Assembly: GCA_002070395.1 (NCBI GenBank)
Contig: MWDE01000006.1
Span: forward strand, 1 to 64,000
Direction: 5' to 3'
Source of the DNA: Synergistetes bacterium ADurb.Bin155
GTDB lineage: Bacteria; Synergistota; Synergistia; Synergistales; Thermovirgaceae
DNA: 64,000 bases
In this document: one piece after another, positions 53,113 through 60,813 of the stretch
How the letters are laid out: each line of letters starts with the position of its first letter
Numbering within the stretch: the first letter of the stretch is position 1
Made by a program: the position numbers and the translations under genes
The notes under the pieces: generated by a model
Told to the model about the DNA's origin: nothing
What the model saw: the letters and a program-made list of their open reading frames with translations, nothing else
The model's database searches: none

Positions 53113-53789
53113 GCGTCCTGACGGCCCTTTCAGCCCTTTGGCTGGGTGTGCTGGCCTCGGTCAGCCCCTGCCCCCTTGCCGCTAACCTGGCGGCCTTTTC
53201 CTTCATCCAGAAGGAGGGTCTTTCGCCCCGCAGGGTGCTCCTTTCTGGAAGTCTCTATTCCCTTGGGCGCACGGTGACCTTTGCCATGGCCGGGGTGGTC
53301 GTGATATCGGGGCTCATGGCCGTTCCCGAGGCGTCCCTTTTCATGCAGCGCCACATGAACAGGCTCATCGGGCCCATACTCCTGATCGTGGGCGTCTTCG
53401 TGCTGGACCTGATCGAAGTGCGGGGGAGGAAACCCATCGCAGAAAGGGTATCCTCCGGGACTCTCTTTCGGGGTATGACCGGGGCCTTCCTCATGGGTGT
53501 GCTCTTTGCGCTGGCCATCTGCCCGGTCTCGGCGGCCCTTTTCTTCGGCGGCCTCATACCCTTGGCCGCTGAAAAGGGTTCACGGGTGGTACTCCCCGCC
53601 CTTTTCGGCCTCGGGAGCGGTCTACCAGTGACGGTCCTTTCCTTCATTTTTTCCATGGGGGCCAGGGCGGTATCGCGGAGCATGGGCACCGTCTACAACC
53701 TGCAGAAGATCATCCAGGCTGCTTCAGGGTTGATCCTGATCTTGATCGGCCTCTACTTCTCGTTGACATCCACTTTCGGGCTCCTTTGA
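53109..53789 (+). CDS. ArsG/CcdA-like membrane protein
   Basis: 226 residues with six to seven membrane segments. Two membrane cysteines lie in VSPCPLAANLAAF (TM1) and AICPVSAALFF (TM4), the arrangement used by CcdA/DsbD for electron transfer across the membrane. Proteins paired with an ArsF-like gene are annotated as aromatic arsenical permease ArsG. The CcdA-like cysteine pair plus a CxxC partner protein suggests a transmembrane thiol relay as an alternative. ATGA overlap with the preceding gene. Confidence 0.8.
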   Translation: MSVLTALSALWLGVLASVSPCPLAANLAAFSFIQKEGLSPRRVLLSGSLYSLGRTVTFAMAGVVVISGLMAVPEASLFMQRHMNRLIGPILLIVGVFVLDLIEVRGRKPIAERVSSGTLFRGMTGAFLMGVLFALAICPVSAALFFGGLIPLAAEKGSRVVLPALFGLGSGLPVTVLSFIFSMGARAVSRSMGTVYNLQKIIQAASGLILILIGLYFSLTSTFGLL

Positions 53790-53816
53790 AGGTGGGCCGG
53801 TGGGGAGTTTCTGTTC

Positions 53817-53845
53817 TTGTCTGGAGCCCACGGCCCGGTTATAAT
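53817..53845 (+). promoter_or_regulatory. Promoter of the zinc-ribbon gene
   Basis: TTGTCT (53817-53822), 17-bp spacer, TATAAT (53840-53845). About 50 bp ahead of the GTG start. Confidence 0.7.
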
Positions 53846-53895
53846 AAAGCAGCAAGTCAGGCTACGCTTACGATGACGCAGGGAGGTGCAGGCAA

Positions 53896-54069
53896 GTGAG
53901 GAAATACCGATGTCTCCACTGCCAACATGAGTTCGAAGTGGAGGACCTTTCCGCGGGTCTTAAGTGTCCCAAGTGTTTCAACCGTTTTGTCCAGCTCATC
54001 GAGGGCGAGTCGGTCAAGGGAAAATCCTGGGGGAGCAAGAGTTTCAGCGTCCCCAAGATGGGTGACTGA
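53896..54069 (+). CDS. 57-residue zinc-ribbon protein
   Basis: Starts at a GTG with gggaggtg upstream. It begins MRKYRCLHCQHEFEVED and continues LKCPKCFNRFVQ, giving two CxxC pairs spaced as in rubredoxin-like or FmdB-like zinc ribbons. The rest is short, polar and basic, ending KSFSVPKMGD. It has its own strong promoter and rho-independent terminator, so it is a single-gene unit that is probably well expressed. No function is known; RNA- or protein-binding is a guess. Confidence 0.85.
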   Translation: MRKYRCLHCQHEFEVEDLSAGLKCPKCFNRFVQLIEGESVKGKSWGSKSFSVPKMGD

Positions 54070-54101
54070 TCGCAAGACCCACGTCCTTCCTCAAAACGAA
54101 A

Positions 54102-54136
54102 AAGGGGGCTTGGTGAACTTGGCCCCCTTCTTTTTT
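54102..54136 (+). terminator. Rho-independent terminator of the zinc-ribbon gene
   Basis: AAGGGGGC pairs with GCCCCCTT around a 12-nt loop, followed by CTTTTTT. One of the few textbook U-tract terminators in the window. Confidence 0.9.
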
Positions 54137-54462
54137 CACCCCGAAAGTCCGTGTTCTGAAAGCATCCCCTGAGCGGCATCTTTTAGCCCTGCCCCGTCAC
54201 CCTGTTCGGGGACGTGTTCTCTCTTCACAGGCAAGTCAGAGGCAGTGCGAAAAAACCGGCCGCGTCCGCGCCTGCTTGATGAACAACCTGATGTCACCCT
54301 CGTTCTTCATGGGATACATTCTCTAACAAAACCCAGGGGGGTGACATTTCCCACTTCCTAAAGTAAGTGGACCTCGTCCCTGTCCCCTTAAGGGGTAACA
54401 TTTCCTCCTCCCTTTCGGAAGGGGACCTCGTCGCTGTCCGGCGACACCTTGCATGGGACGCC
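54137..54462. other. Gene-poor stretch upstream of tRNA-Val
   Basis: About 330 bp with no convincing gene, part of a 437-bp gap between the zinc-ribbon gene and the tRNA. It contains two 48-bp repeat units (54340-54441). On the minus strand a 27-codon frame (54319-54236) begins MYPMKNEGDIRLFIKQAR and ends at a stop. It may be the relic of a longer gene, but is too short to call. Confidence 0.5.
54340..54441. repeat. Two tandem 48-bp imperfect repeat units, each with a small hairpin
   Basis: Units at 54340-54387 and 54394-54441 (54-bp period, 6-bp spacer). Both start GGT(G/A)ACATTTCC and end GGACCTCGTC(C/G)CTGTCC. The middles differ but each forms a short stem: CCACTT with AAGTGG in the first, CCTT with AAGG around TCGG in the second. 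Compensating differences in the stems suggest structure is conserved. They resemble REP-type intergenic repeats. Confidence 0.7.
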
Positions 54463-54492
54463 TTGCAAAAATATTCTCCTTGCGGATATAAT
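54463..54492 (+). promoter_or_regulatory. Promoter of tRNA-Val
   Basis: TTGCAA (54463-54468), 18-bp spacer, TATAAT (54487-54492), 14 bp before the mature tRNA 5' end. Confidence 0.75.
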
Positions 54493-54506
54493 GACCCGTG
54501 GCTTTC

Positions 54507-54581
54507 GGGCGACTAGCTCAGCGGAAGAGCGCTTCCCTCACACGGAAGAGGTCACAGGTTCGAACCCTGTGTCGCCCACCA
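54507..54581 (+). tRNA. tRNA-Val (anticodon CAC)
   Basis: Acceptor GGGCGAC pairs with GTCGCCC; the D arm contains AGCTCAGCGGAAGAGC; the anticodon stem CTTCC/GGAAG encloses loop CTCACAC, anticodon CAC, reading GUG valine codons. T arm ACAGG-TTCGAAC-CCTGT. The 3' CCA is encoded. A single tRNA with its own promoter. Confidence 0.97.
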
Positions 54582-54686
54582 TTGGTCCTTCCCCCGCACA
54601 CCTTGCACTATCTACCCCCTGATGAGATGTAATGAAAAGCGTTTCCGGCCCGTAGGAAGACCTCCCGGGCACTGCCTGAAGGGTTG

Positions 54687-54724
54687 AAAAAAGGTCCGCT
54701 TCCCCTGGCTTAAGGGAGCGGACC
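54687..54724 (-). terminator. Rho-independent terminator of purA
   Basis: On the minus strand GGTCCGCT and AGCGGACC form the stem, extended by an adjacent CCC/GGG pairing, followed by six T residues (54692-54687). Confidence 0.85.
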
Positions 54725-54751
54725 CTTAGTGACCCTTCATCGAAGAAATTT

Positions 54752-56038
54752 TCAAAGGCCCATCACGATGGTCTGGTCCCTGCTCGGCCCGACCCCCACC
54801 AACACGATGGGAACCCCGGTCTGCTCCTCGATGAAACGGATGTAATCCCTCGCGGGGCGGGGAAGGTCTTGGAAATCCCGGCAGGCCCCAAGGTCCATTT
54901 TCCAGCCCTCCATGTTCCGGTAGACCGGTTCGACTGAGTCGAGGAAGACCGAGTTCCCCTTGTAGGGCAGGTCTTCACCCTCGTCGGACCTGTAACCGGT
55001 GCAGACGGGGATGGCCTCGAACCCCGAAAGGACGTCCAGCTTCGTCAACGCCAGGGCGTGGATGCCGTTGATCCTGACGGCGTACTTCAGCGCCACAAGG
55101 TCAAGCCATCCGCAGCGCCTGGGCCGCCCCGTGGTGGCGCCGAACTCCCCGCCCCTTTCGCGCAGGGTTTCACCCAGTTCTTCCTTGAGTTCCGTCGGAA
55201 AGGGTCCCTCGCCGACCCGGGTGTTGTAGGCCTTGACCACGCCTGTGACGCGTCCCACCAAGGAAGGCCCCAGACCTGCCCCAACGCAGGCCCCCCCGGC
55301 CACCGGGCTGGAACTGGTCACAAAGGGGTAGGTTCCGTGATCCAGGTCCAGGAGTGTACCCTGGGCGCCCTCGAAGAGGACGTTGCTCCCCCTCTCCAGG
55401 GCCTCGAAGATGGTCAGGGAGGCATCGCCCACGTAGGGCTTAAGCCTCTGGCCCCACGACCATGCCTGTTCGAAGATCTCCCCGAAGGCCAGGGGCTCTT
55501 CCCCGTAGATCCTGGTGAGGTACATATTCTTGATCTCCAGGTTGAAGGACAGCTTCTCCCTCAGCGCGTCCTCGCAAAGCAGGTCCTCCACCCTTATTCC
55601 GCAGCGGTTGACCTTGTCCATGTAACAGGGACCTATTCCCCTGTGGGTGGTACCGATCTTCTTCCTGCTCCCCCTCAACCTTTCCTCCATGCTGTCCAGT
55701 TTCTTATGGTAGGGCATCACGACATGGGCGGCGCCGCTTATCACCAGTCTCGCCCTGTCCTTTCCCCTTTCCTGGAGGTCGGTGAGCTCATCCAGGAGCT
55801 GCTGCGAATCTATCACCACGCCGTTGCCGATGACGCAGGTCTTACCTGAATAGAGCATCCCCGATGGAAGGAGATGGAAGACATACTTTTCTCCTTCGAC
55901 CATCACCGTGTGCCCCGCGTTGGCCCCTCCCTGGTAACGGGCCACCACGTCCACGGTGTGGGCCATCGCGTCGACGACCCTGCCCTTTCCCTCGTCTCCC
56001 CATTGGGTGCCGACGATTATCTCCACTCGACCTTTCAT
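54752..56038 (-). CDS. purA: Adenylosuccinate synthetase
   Basis: 428 residues. It converts IMP and aspartate to adenylosuccinate with GTP. VGTQWGDEGKGRVVDAMAH and YQGGANAGHTVMVEG at the N-terminus (catalytic Asp and His), GTTHRGIGPCYMDKVNR and ALTKLDVLSGFEAIPVCTGY are the diagnostic blocks. Last gene of the envelope/division run; 4 bp downstream of the deacetylase gene and followed by a terminator. Confidence 0.97.
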   Translation of the reverse strand: MKGRVEIIVGTQWGDEGKGRVVDAMAHTVDVVARYQGGANAGHTVMVEGEKYVFHLLPSGMLYSGKTCVIGNGVVIDSQQLLDELTDLQERGKDRARLVISGAAHVVMPYHKKLDSMEERLRGSRKKIGTTHRGIGPCYMDKVNRCGIRVEDLLCEDALREKLSFNLEIKNMYLTRIYGEEPLAFGEIFEQAWSWGQRLKPYVGDASLTIFEALERGSNVLFEGAQGTLLDLDHGTYPFVTSSSPVAGGACVGAGLGPSLVGRVTGVVKAYNTRVGEGPFPTELKEELGETLRERGGEFGATTGRPRRCGWLDLVALKYAVRINGIHALALTKLDVLSGFEAIPVCTGYRSDEGEDLPYKGNSVFLDSVEPVYRNMEGWKMDLGACRDFQDLPRPARDYIRFIEEQTGVPIVLVGVGPSRDQTIVMGL

Positions 56039-56042
56039 AGGG

Positions 56043-56822
56043 TCATTCCTCCCAGCCGCCCATACTTTTTCGCGCCAGGTATTCGGGCACGGTCACGAAT
56101 TCTACATCCTCGGGGGTCATATTCCGCAACTTCGGGAGAAAATCCAGGGTCCCCGGCCTGGCATGGCAAATAGCCACAGCTCCCCCGTTCTTCCGGGCCC
56201 GGGCGAAGGTTTTTCGGAACTGCTCCCGGAGGAAACTCTCCTCGTCGTAATGGTCAAGGAAAAAGCGATTCCTCGCGGCCGGGAGGCCCTTCTCCAGGGC
56301 TACGTTGTAGGCCACCGATCCGCCGGAGGTCCTACTGTCTACGAAAAAGAGCCCCTCGGCCTTCAGTTCGAGCATGACGCCGCCCATGGCCCGTTGGTCC
56401 TCGGTCGCCCTGGAACCCTGGTGGTTGTTAAGGCCCGCCGCCCCCGGCAGCGACCAGAGGGCGTTCCTCACGGCCGCCCTGACGGCCCCGGGATCCATCC
56501 CAGCTCTCACCAAGGCCTTGGGGTCACCGGGATAGCCCTTGGCCTCCATGGGCATGTGTACCAGGAAGGGGATGCCGTGATCCCCGGCGATCCTGGCCGT
56601 CGCCTGGCTGAAACGCTGGTAGGGGATGATCGCCCAGGTCACAGGGATCGGTATCGACGCCAGGCGTTTCGCCGCCTCCAGAGAAAAACCAAGGTCGTCC
56701 ACGATGACGGCTACGGCGGGGGACTGGACGAAACCCCCGTAGCACCGGTCAGCTCCCGGGAAGACCAGGGCGTAGAGGGCGACAAAAAGGAACCTGCTAG
56801 CGGCTTTCTTCCTTTTTCCCAT
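56043..56822 (-). CDS. Divergent polysaccharide deacetylase (YibQ-like)
   Basis: 259 residues with an N-terminal signal or membrane segment (about 8-24). AVIVDDLGFSLEAAKRL (the paired Asp), WAIIPYQRFSQATARIA, FLVHMPMEAKGYP, LNNHQGSRATED (metal-site His) and FFVDSRTSGGSVAY define the divergent polysaccharide deacetylase (DUF610) family. These are found beside EnvC and CtpA genes in many diderms. It is exported and likely acts in wall metabolism; no confirmed substrate. It overlaps the ctpA 3' end by 26 bp. Confidence 0.9.
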   Translation of the reverse strand: MGKRKKAASRFLFVALYALVFPGADRCYGGFVQSPAVAVIVDDLGFSLEAAKRLASIPIPVTWAIIPYQRFSQATARIAGDHGIPFLVHMPMEAKGYPGDPKALVRAGMDPGAVRAAVRNALWSLPGAAGLNNHQGSRATEDQRAMGGVMLELKAEGLFFVDSRTSGGSVAYNVALEKGLPAARNRFFLDHYDEESFLREQFRKTFARARKNGGAVAICHARPGTLDFLPKLRNMTPEDVEFVTVPEYLARKSMGGWEE

Positions 56823-57999
56823 CTATCAGGCCCTGGAGTTCCAGTATCGCCCTCTTCAGCTGGGCGTCGCTCTCTCTGTCCTTTACGAATTCGCCCTCCA
56901 CCTCTATGTCGGGTGAAAGGCCGACCTTGTCGATCACAGTGCCCGCGGGGGTGTAATACTTCGCTATGGTGACGAAGATCCCCGACGAGTCGGAAAGGTT
57001 GAAGAGGGTTTGCACCGACCCCTTCCCGAAGGATTGTTTGCCCACGATCACGGCCCTCCCATGGTCCTTGAGGGCCCCGGCGAGAATCTCGGAGGCGCTG
57101 GCGCTGCCTTCGTTGATCAGCACAGCCATGGGGAGGTCGGTTATGGTCCCCTTCCTGGCGTAGTACACCTCGTTGGCGCGGTCGAAACGTCCCCGGGTGC
57201 TGACGATGACCCCGTCATCGAGCAGGAGGTCCGCTATTTCAACACAACTGTTCAGGAGGCCACCCGGGTTGTTCCTCAGGTCGATCAGGAAGCCTCCGGC
57301 TCCCTCTCCAGTGAGGTCATGAACGGCCTTTCGAAAATCGGGCAGGGTCTTAAGGTTGAACTGGGTTATCCTCACTAGACCGATCCGGTCCTGCAACAGT
57401 TCCGACTTCACGGTCTGGATCTTGATGCTTTCCCTTTCGATCTCGAACTTGAGCAGTTCATCCTCGGACTCGCGCCTGACCCAGATGACCACCTTCGTCC
57501 CCGGTTCACCCCTTAAGGCGTGGACCACTTCGTTCTGGGGCCAACCGAGGATAACCTCATCATCGATCTTTACGATCTGGTCCTTTGGTTTAAGGCCGGC
57601 CCTGTCAGCCGGTGTGTCCTCTATGGGGCTAACAACCAGGGTCTTCCCGTCGCGCTGGCCGATGTAGATCCCCAGGCCGCCATACTCACCCTGGAGTTCG
57701 ATCTCCTCTTCCTTGAGTTCGTCCGGATAGACAAAACGGGTGTAGGGGTCCTTCAACGACGAGACCATGCCCTTGATCGCGCCGTGGAGGAGTTCAGTTT
57801 CGGAGATGTGTTCCTCGCCGTCGACGTGGTAGGTCTCGAGGATGACGCGGGCCTGCTTCATGAGCCACAGGTTCTGGAAGCTGAAAGGAGCGGATTTGAA
57901 GAGGTCCATCTCGTTGAAGGCGATTGCCGACAGTACTCCTCCCACGAGGAGGGCGCCCACCACGGCCCCTATGAAAATATCCCTTGCCCGACGAAACAT
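56797..57999 (-). CDS. ctpA: C-terminal processing protease (S41 family) CtpA
   Basis: 400 residues. N-terminal membrane anchor (about 10-30), PDZ domain (about 90-170: YGGLGIYIGQRDGKTLVVSPIEDTPADRAGLKPKDQIVKIDD), and the catalytic Ser-Lys dyad in NEGSASASEILAGALKDHGRAVIVGKQSFGKGSVQ. It cleaves exported proteins, often wall hydrolases or their regulators, next to the M23 protein gene upstream. Confidence 0.95.
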   Translation of the reverse strand: MFRRARDIFIGAVVGALLVGGVLSAIAFNEMDLFKSAPFSFQNLWLMKQARVILETYHVDGEEHISETELLHGAIKGMVSSLKDPYTRFVYPDELKEEEIELQGEYGGLGIYIGQRDGKTLVVSPIEDTPADRAGLKPKDQIVKIDDEVILGWPQNEVVHALRGEPGTKVVIWVRRESEDELLKFEIERESIKIQTVKSELLQDRIGLVRITQFNLKTLPDFRKAVHDLTGEGAGGFLIDLRNNPGGLLNSCVEIADLLLDDGVIVSTRGRFDRANEVYYARKGTITDLPMAVLINEGSASASEILAGALKDHGRAVIVGKQSFGKGSVQTLFNLSDSSGIFVTIAKYYTPAGTVIDKVGLSPDIEVEGEFVKDRESDAQLKRAILELQGLIDGKKEESR

Positions 58000-58026
58000 T
58001 TTTCTTATTCCACCCTTCAGACTGCA

Positions 58027-59217
58027 CTACCTGCCGAGGTAGGATACAGGGTTCTTCGCCTCTCCGTTGACCCTGACCTCGAAATGAAGGTGGGGCCCCG
58101 ATGCCACCCCGGTGTTCCCCACGTTCCCTATGACCTCACCGCCCTTGACAACCTTACCCTCCTCGACACGGATCTGGGAGAGGTGGGCGTAGACAGTGGA
58201 GAGGTCCCCACCATGGTCGAGTATGACGATCTGGCCGTAACCCCGGAGCCAGCCGGCGAAGAGGACCTCCCCCGCCGCCGCGGCCTTGACCGGGGTGCCC
58301 GCCGGTGCCCTTATGTCAAGGCCCGTATGCATTATCTTGGTCTTGAACACGGGGTGCACCCTCGTGCCGAATTGGCTGCTTATCTCACCCCTGATCGGCC
58401 AGGAAAGCTTCGCCCCCGAAGGCAAGTATACCGGCGGGACGCCTGCCCTTGACTCCTGCATTTTCCTTTTCTGGGTCATGAGTTCACGGATCTTGCCCTG
58501 GAGCTCCTTCTGGGATTCTTCCAGTTCCCGAGCGGCCTTCTGGTGCAGGGCCTTTTGCTTCGTCAAGGCGTCCAGGGACTGTTTTCTCTGCGCCTCGGAG
58601 TTCTTCAAGGCTTTCCGGTCATTCTCCAGGCTTTCCTTCTGCTTGACCAGCAGGGCCTTCTTATCAAGCATCTGCTTCCTGGAGGATTCCAGCTTCATTT
58701 TACTCTCCTTCATGGTCACTATCCTGCGTTCATCCTCCCGGGCCATCCTGGCCAGGAGATAGGCGTTGGTGAGAGCCTCATGGGTACTGCTCGACGAGAG
58801 CAGGAGGTTGAACTCCGCGACACCCCCATACTTGTAGATCGCTTCGAACCTCCTGGCGAGGTAACCCCTGGTCTTGGCCAGGTCCGCCTCGGTGCTCTGG
58901 ATCTCGGCGGTGAGCTCCCTGATGCCCAGTTCCGTCTTCTCGCGCTGCAGGTCGAGAAGGGCCACTTTCTGCTTCAGTAGGGTGACGCTCTGGTCGATCC
59001 GGGAAAGATCGTCAAGCAACCCCTGTTCCTTCCTCCGTGCCTGCTGGATCTGCTTTTGGTGGAAGGAGATCTGCTTTTCTATCGCTTCCAGGCGACCCTG
59101 TTCATCCTTTATCTTCGAGTCGATATCAGGTGGGTTGGCCCCCCAGGCTACCGCCGGAGAGAGGGCCAAAAAGAGCAACAGAATTACCGTGGTCGAAAAC
59201 CAGCCTTTTCCCTTCAT
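58027..59217 (-). CDS. EnvC-like murein hydrolase activator with an intact M23 domain
   Basis: 396 residues. Signal peptide (about 8-26), a long coiled coil (about 35-250) and a LytM/M23 domain (about 275-396). The zinc ligands appear intact: IMHTGLDIRAP (His and Asp) and SGPHLHFEVRVNGEAKNP (HxH). In E. coli EnvC the LytM site is degenerate and only activates amidases. Here direct endopeptidase activity is plausible, as for FtsEX-controlled PcsB/CwlO-type systems. Encoded 23 bp after ftsX. Confidence 0.93.
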   Translation of the reverse strand: MKGKGWFSTTVILLLFLALSPAVAWGANPPDIDSKIKDEQGRLEAIEKQISFHQKQIQQARRKEQGLLDDLSRIDQSVTLLKQKVALLDLQREKTELGIRELTAEIQSTEADLAKTRGYLARRFEAIYKYGGVAEFNLLLSSSSTHEALTNAYLLARMAREDERRIVTMKESKMKLESSRKQMLDKKALLVKQKESLENDRKALKNSEAQRKQSLDALTKQKALHQKAARELEESQKELQGKIRELMTQKRKMQESRAGVPPVYLPSGAKLSWPIRGEISSQFGTRVHPVFKTKIMHTGLDIRAPAGTPVKAAAAGEVLFAGWLRGYGQIVILDHGGDLSTVYAHLSQIRVEEGKVVKGGEVIGNVGNTGVASGPHLHFEVRVNGEAKNPVSYLGR

Positions 59218-59240
59218 GATCCTTGCACCCCGGTTTCCAG

Positions 59241-60128
59241 TTACATGGACCTGGACGCCCGTCTCACAAAACGGGACGCGGCGAGCCAGCTGCAGATCCA
59301 GCCGACGGACAGGCCCGCCAGGACCAGAACGGCGCCGACCCTGAGGACGATGAGCCTGTCGGTGAGTAACCTCAGGAAGGGAAGGGACCTTTCAAGGGTG
59401 GTGAGGGCCATTCCGTAGGAGAACCATAAAAGCAGGACGGAGAGTGCCGCACCCAGGGTGCCGAGAAGGACTCCTTGCAGGACATAGGGAAAGATCACGA
59501 AACTCCTGGAGGCGCCGACGAGGAGCATTTTGCTTATCTCGTCCTTCCTGGCATAGACGCCGATGCGGATCGTGTTGAACAGGACCAGGGCCGCCGAGGC
59601 CAGGGAGACTACGAGCACGACCATGGACAGCCTGGATACAAAACGGGAGATCTTTTGCAGCCTCTCGGCGATATCCCCCGCGTAGACCACTTCTTCCACC
59701 TCGGGCATGGTGATCAGTTCCCGGGCGATGACCGTCGCGAAGGACGCCTTTTTCACCTGTACCTCCACGCTGGGGGGGAGGGGGTTTTCCTCTAGCAGGG
59801 CCACCGCTTCGGCAAGTTTGCCAAGTCTTGCCTTGAGGCGTTCCAGGGCTTCCTTGGCGGTAACGACCTTGACCGATGAGACTGAATCGTAGGAAATGGC
59901 CTTCCGTGCCACCGTTTCCAGGGCCTCCTCCGAATTCTGGACATAAGCCTGGATCGTGAGGTCGCCTTCGACCGTCTCGACCAGGTACCGGGTGTTGAGG
60001 ACAAAAAGAATGCTGGCACCCACGAGGAAGAAGACCGCCACAGAGGTGACGATCGTCAGGAAGCTCAACCCGGAATGCCTGGAGAGGAGCCTCCAGGTAT
60101 CCCTGATCATGTACCTAAAGGTCCCCAT
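59241..60128 (-). CDS. ftsX: Cell division protein FtsX
   Basis: 295 residues, four membrane segments (about 20-42, 170-195, 215-240 and 260-285) with a periplasmic domain between the first two. FNTIRIGVYARKDEISKMLLVGASRSFVIFPYVLQGVLLGTLGA is the FtsX-specific region. The start overlaps the ftsE stop by 14 bp; a second ATG six codons later is possible. It passes the FtsE ATPase signal to the M23 protein. Confidence 0.95.
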   Translation of the reverse strand: MGTFRYMIRDTWRLLSRHSGLSFLTIVTSVAVFFLVGASILFVLNTRYLVETVEGDLTIQAYVQNSEEALETVARKAISYDSVSSVKVVTAKEALERLKARLGKLAEAVALLEENPLPPSVEVQVKKASFATVIARELITMPEVEEVVYAGDIAERLQKISRFVSRLSMVVLVVSLASAALVLFNTIRIGVYARKDEISKMLLVGASRSFVIFPYVLQGVLLGTLGAALSVLLLWFSYGMALTTLERSLPFLRLLTDRLIVLRVGAVLVLAGLSVGWICSWLAASRFVRRASRSM

Positions 60129-60810
60129 CGGATCGGTACCTGCCCTTCCTCTCGTCCCTGATCAGCCGTCCCTTGCGGAGCTCAATGACCCTTTGGCGAT
60201 AGGAATCGACGATGTACTGGTTGTGGGTCGCCACCACCAGCGTGGTCCCGGAGGCGTTGATCGATAGCAGGAGCTGGAGGATCTCGTCGGCCGTATCCGT
60301 GTCGAGGTTGCCCGTGGGCTCATCAGCCAGGAGTATCGAAGGGGAATTCGCGATGGCCCTCCCTATGGCTACCCTTTGCTGTTCACCGCCGGAGATCTGC
60401 TCCGGAAAAAGGTTCCTTTTCCTCCAAAGGCCGAGACGGTCGAGAACTTCGTTGGTCCTCTTCTGCACGCTTTGAAAGGGTACCCCGATCACTTCCTGCA
60501 CGAAGTCGATGTTCTCATGAACCGTCAGGTCCGGTAGGAGCCGGAAATCCTGGAAGACCACCCCGATATTCCTCCTGAGATAGGCCAGGTTGTGGGAGGC
60601 TATCTTCCTTATATTGACGTCGCCCACGGTGACCCGTCCCTTGGTGGGCACCAGTTCACGGGTGACAAGCCGGAGAAGGGTCGTCTTGCCGGATCCCGTG
60701 GGCCCCACAAGGTAAACGAACTCCCCCTTGTCGATGGAGAGGAAAATATCCTGGAGGGCGACGATATCCGGGGGGAACTGTTTGGTCACACCGGCGAACC
60801 GTATCTCCAT
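60115..60810 (-). CDS. ftsE: Cell division ATP-binding protein FtsE
   Basis: 231 residues. Walker A LVGPTGSGKTTLLRLVTREL, signature ISGGEQQRVAIGRAIANSP and Walker B ILLADEPTGNLDTDTADEI. The partner of FtsX. Follows the transketolase C-terminal-half gene by 3 bp. Confidence 0.97.
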   Translation of the reverse strand: MEIRFAGVTKQFPPDIVALQDIFLSIDKGEFVYLVGPTGSGKTTLLRLVTRELVPTKGRVTVGDVNIRKIASHNLAYLRRNIGVVFQDFRLLPDLTVHENIDFVQEVIGVPFQSVQKRTNEVLDRLGLWRKRNLFPEQISGGEQQRVAIGRAIANSPSILLADEPTGNLDTDTADEILQLLLSINASGTTLVVATHNQYIVDSYRQRVIELRKGRLIRDERKGRYRSDGDL

Positions 60811-60813
60811 TCA

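Noticed and set aside
54340..54441. CRISPR array
   Set aside because: Only two units, imperfect and without a unique spacer of constant length; no cas genes in the window.
54507..54581. Integrated element at the tRNA-Val gene
   Set aside because: No integrase, no repeated tRNA 3' end and normal core genes on both sides.
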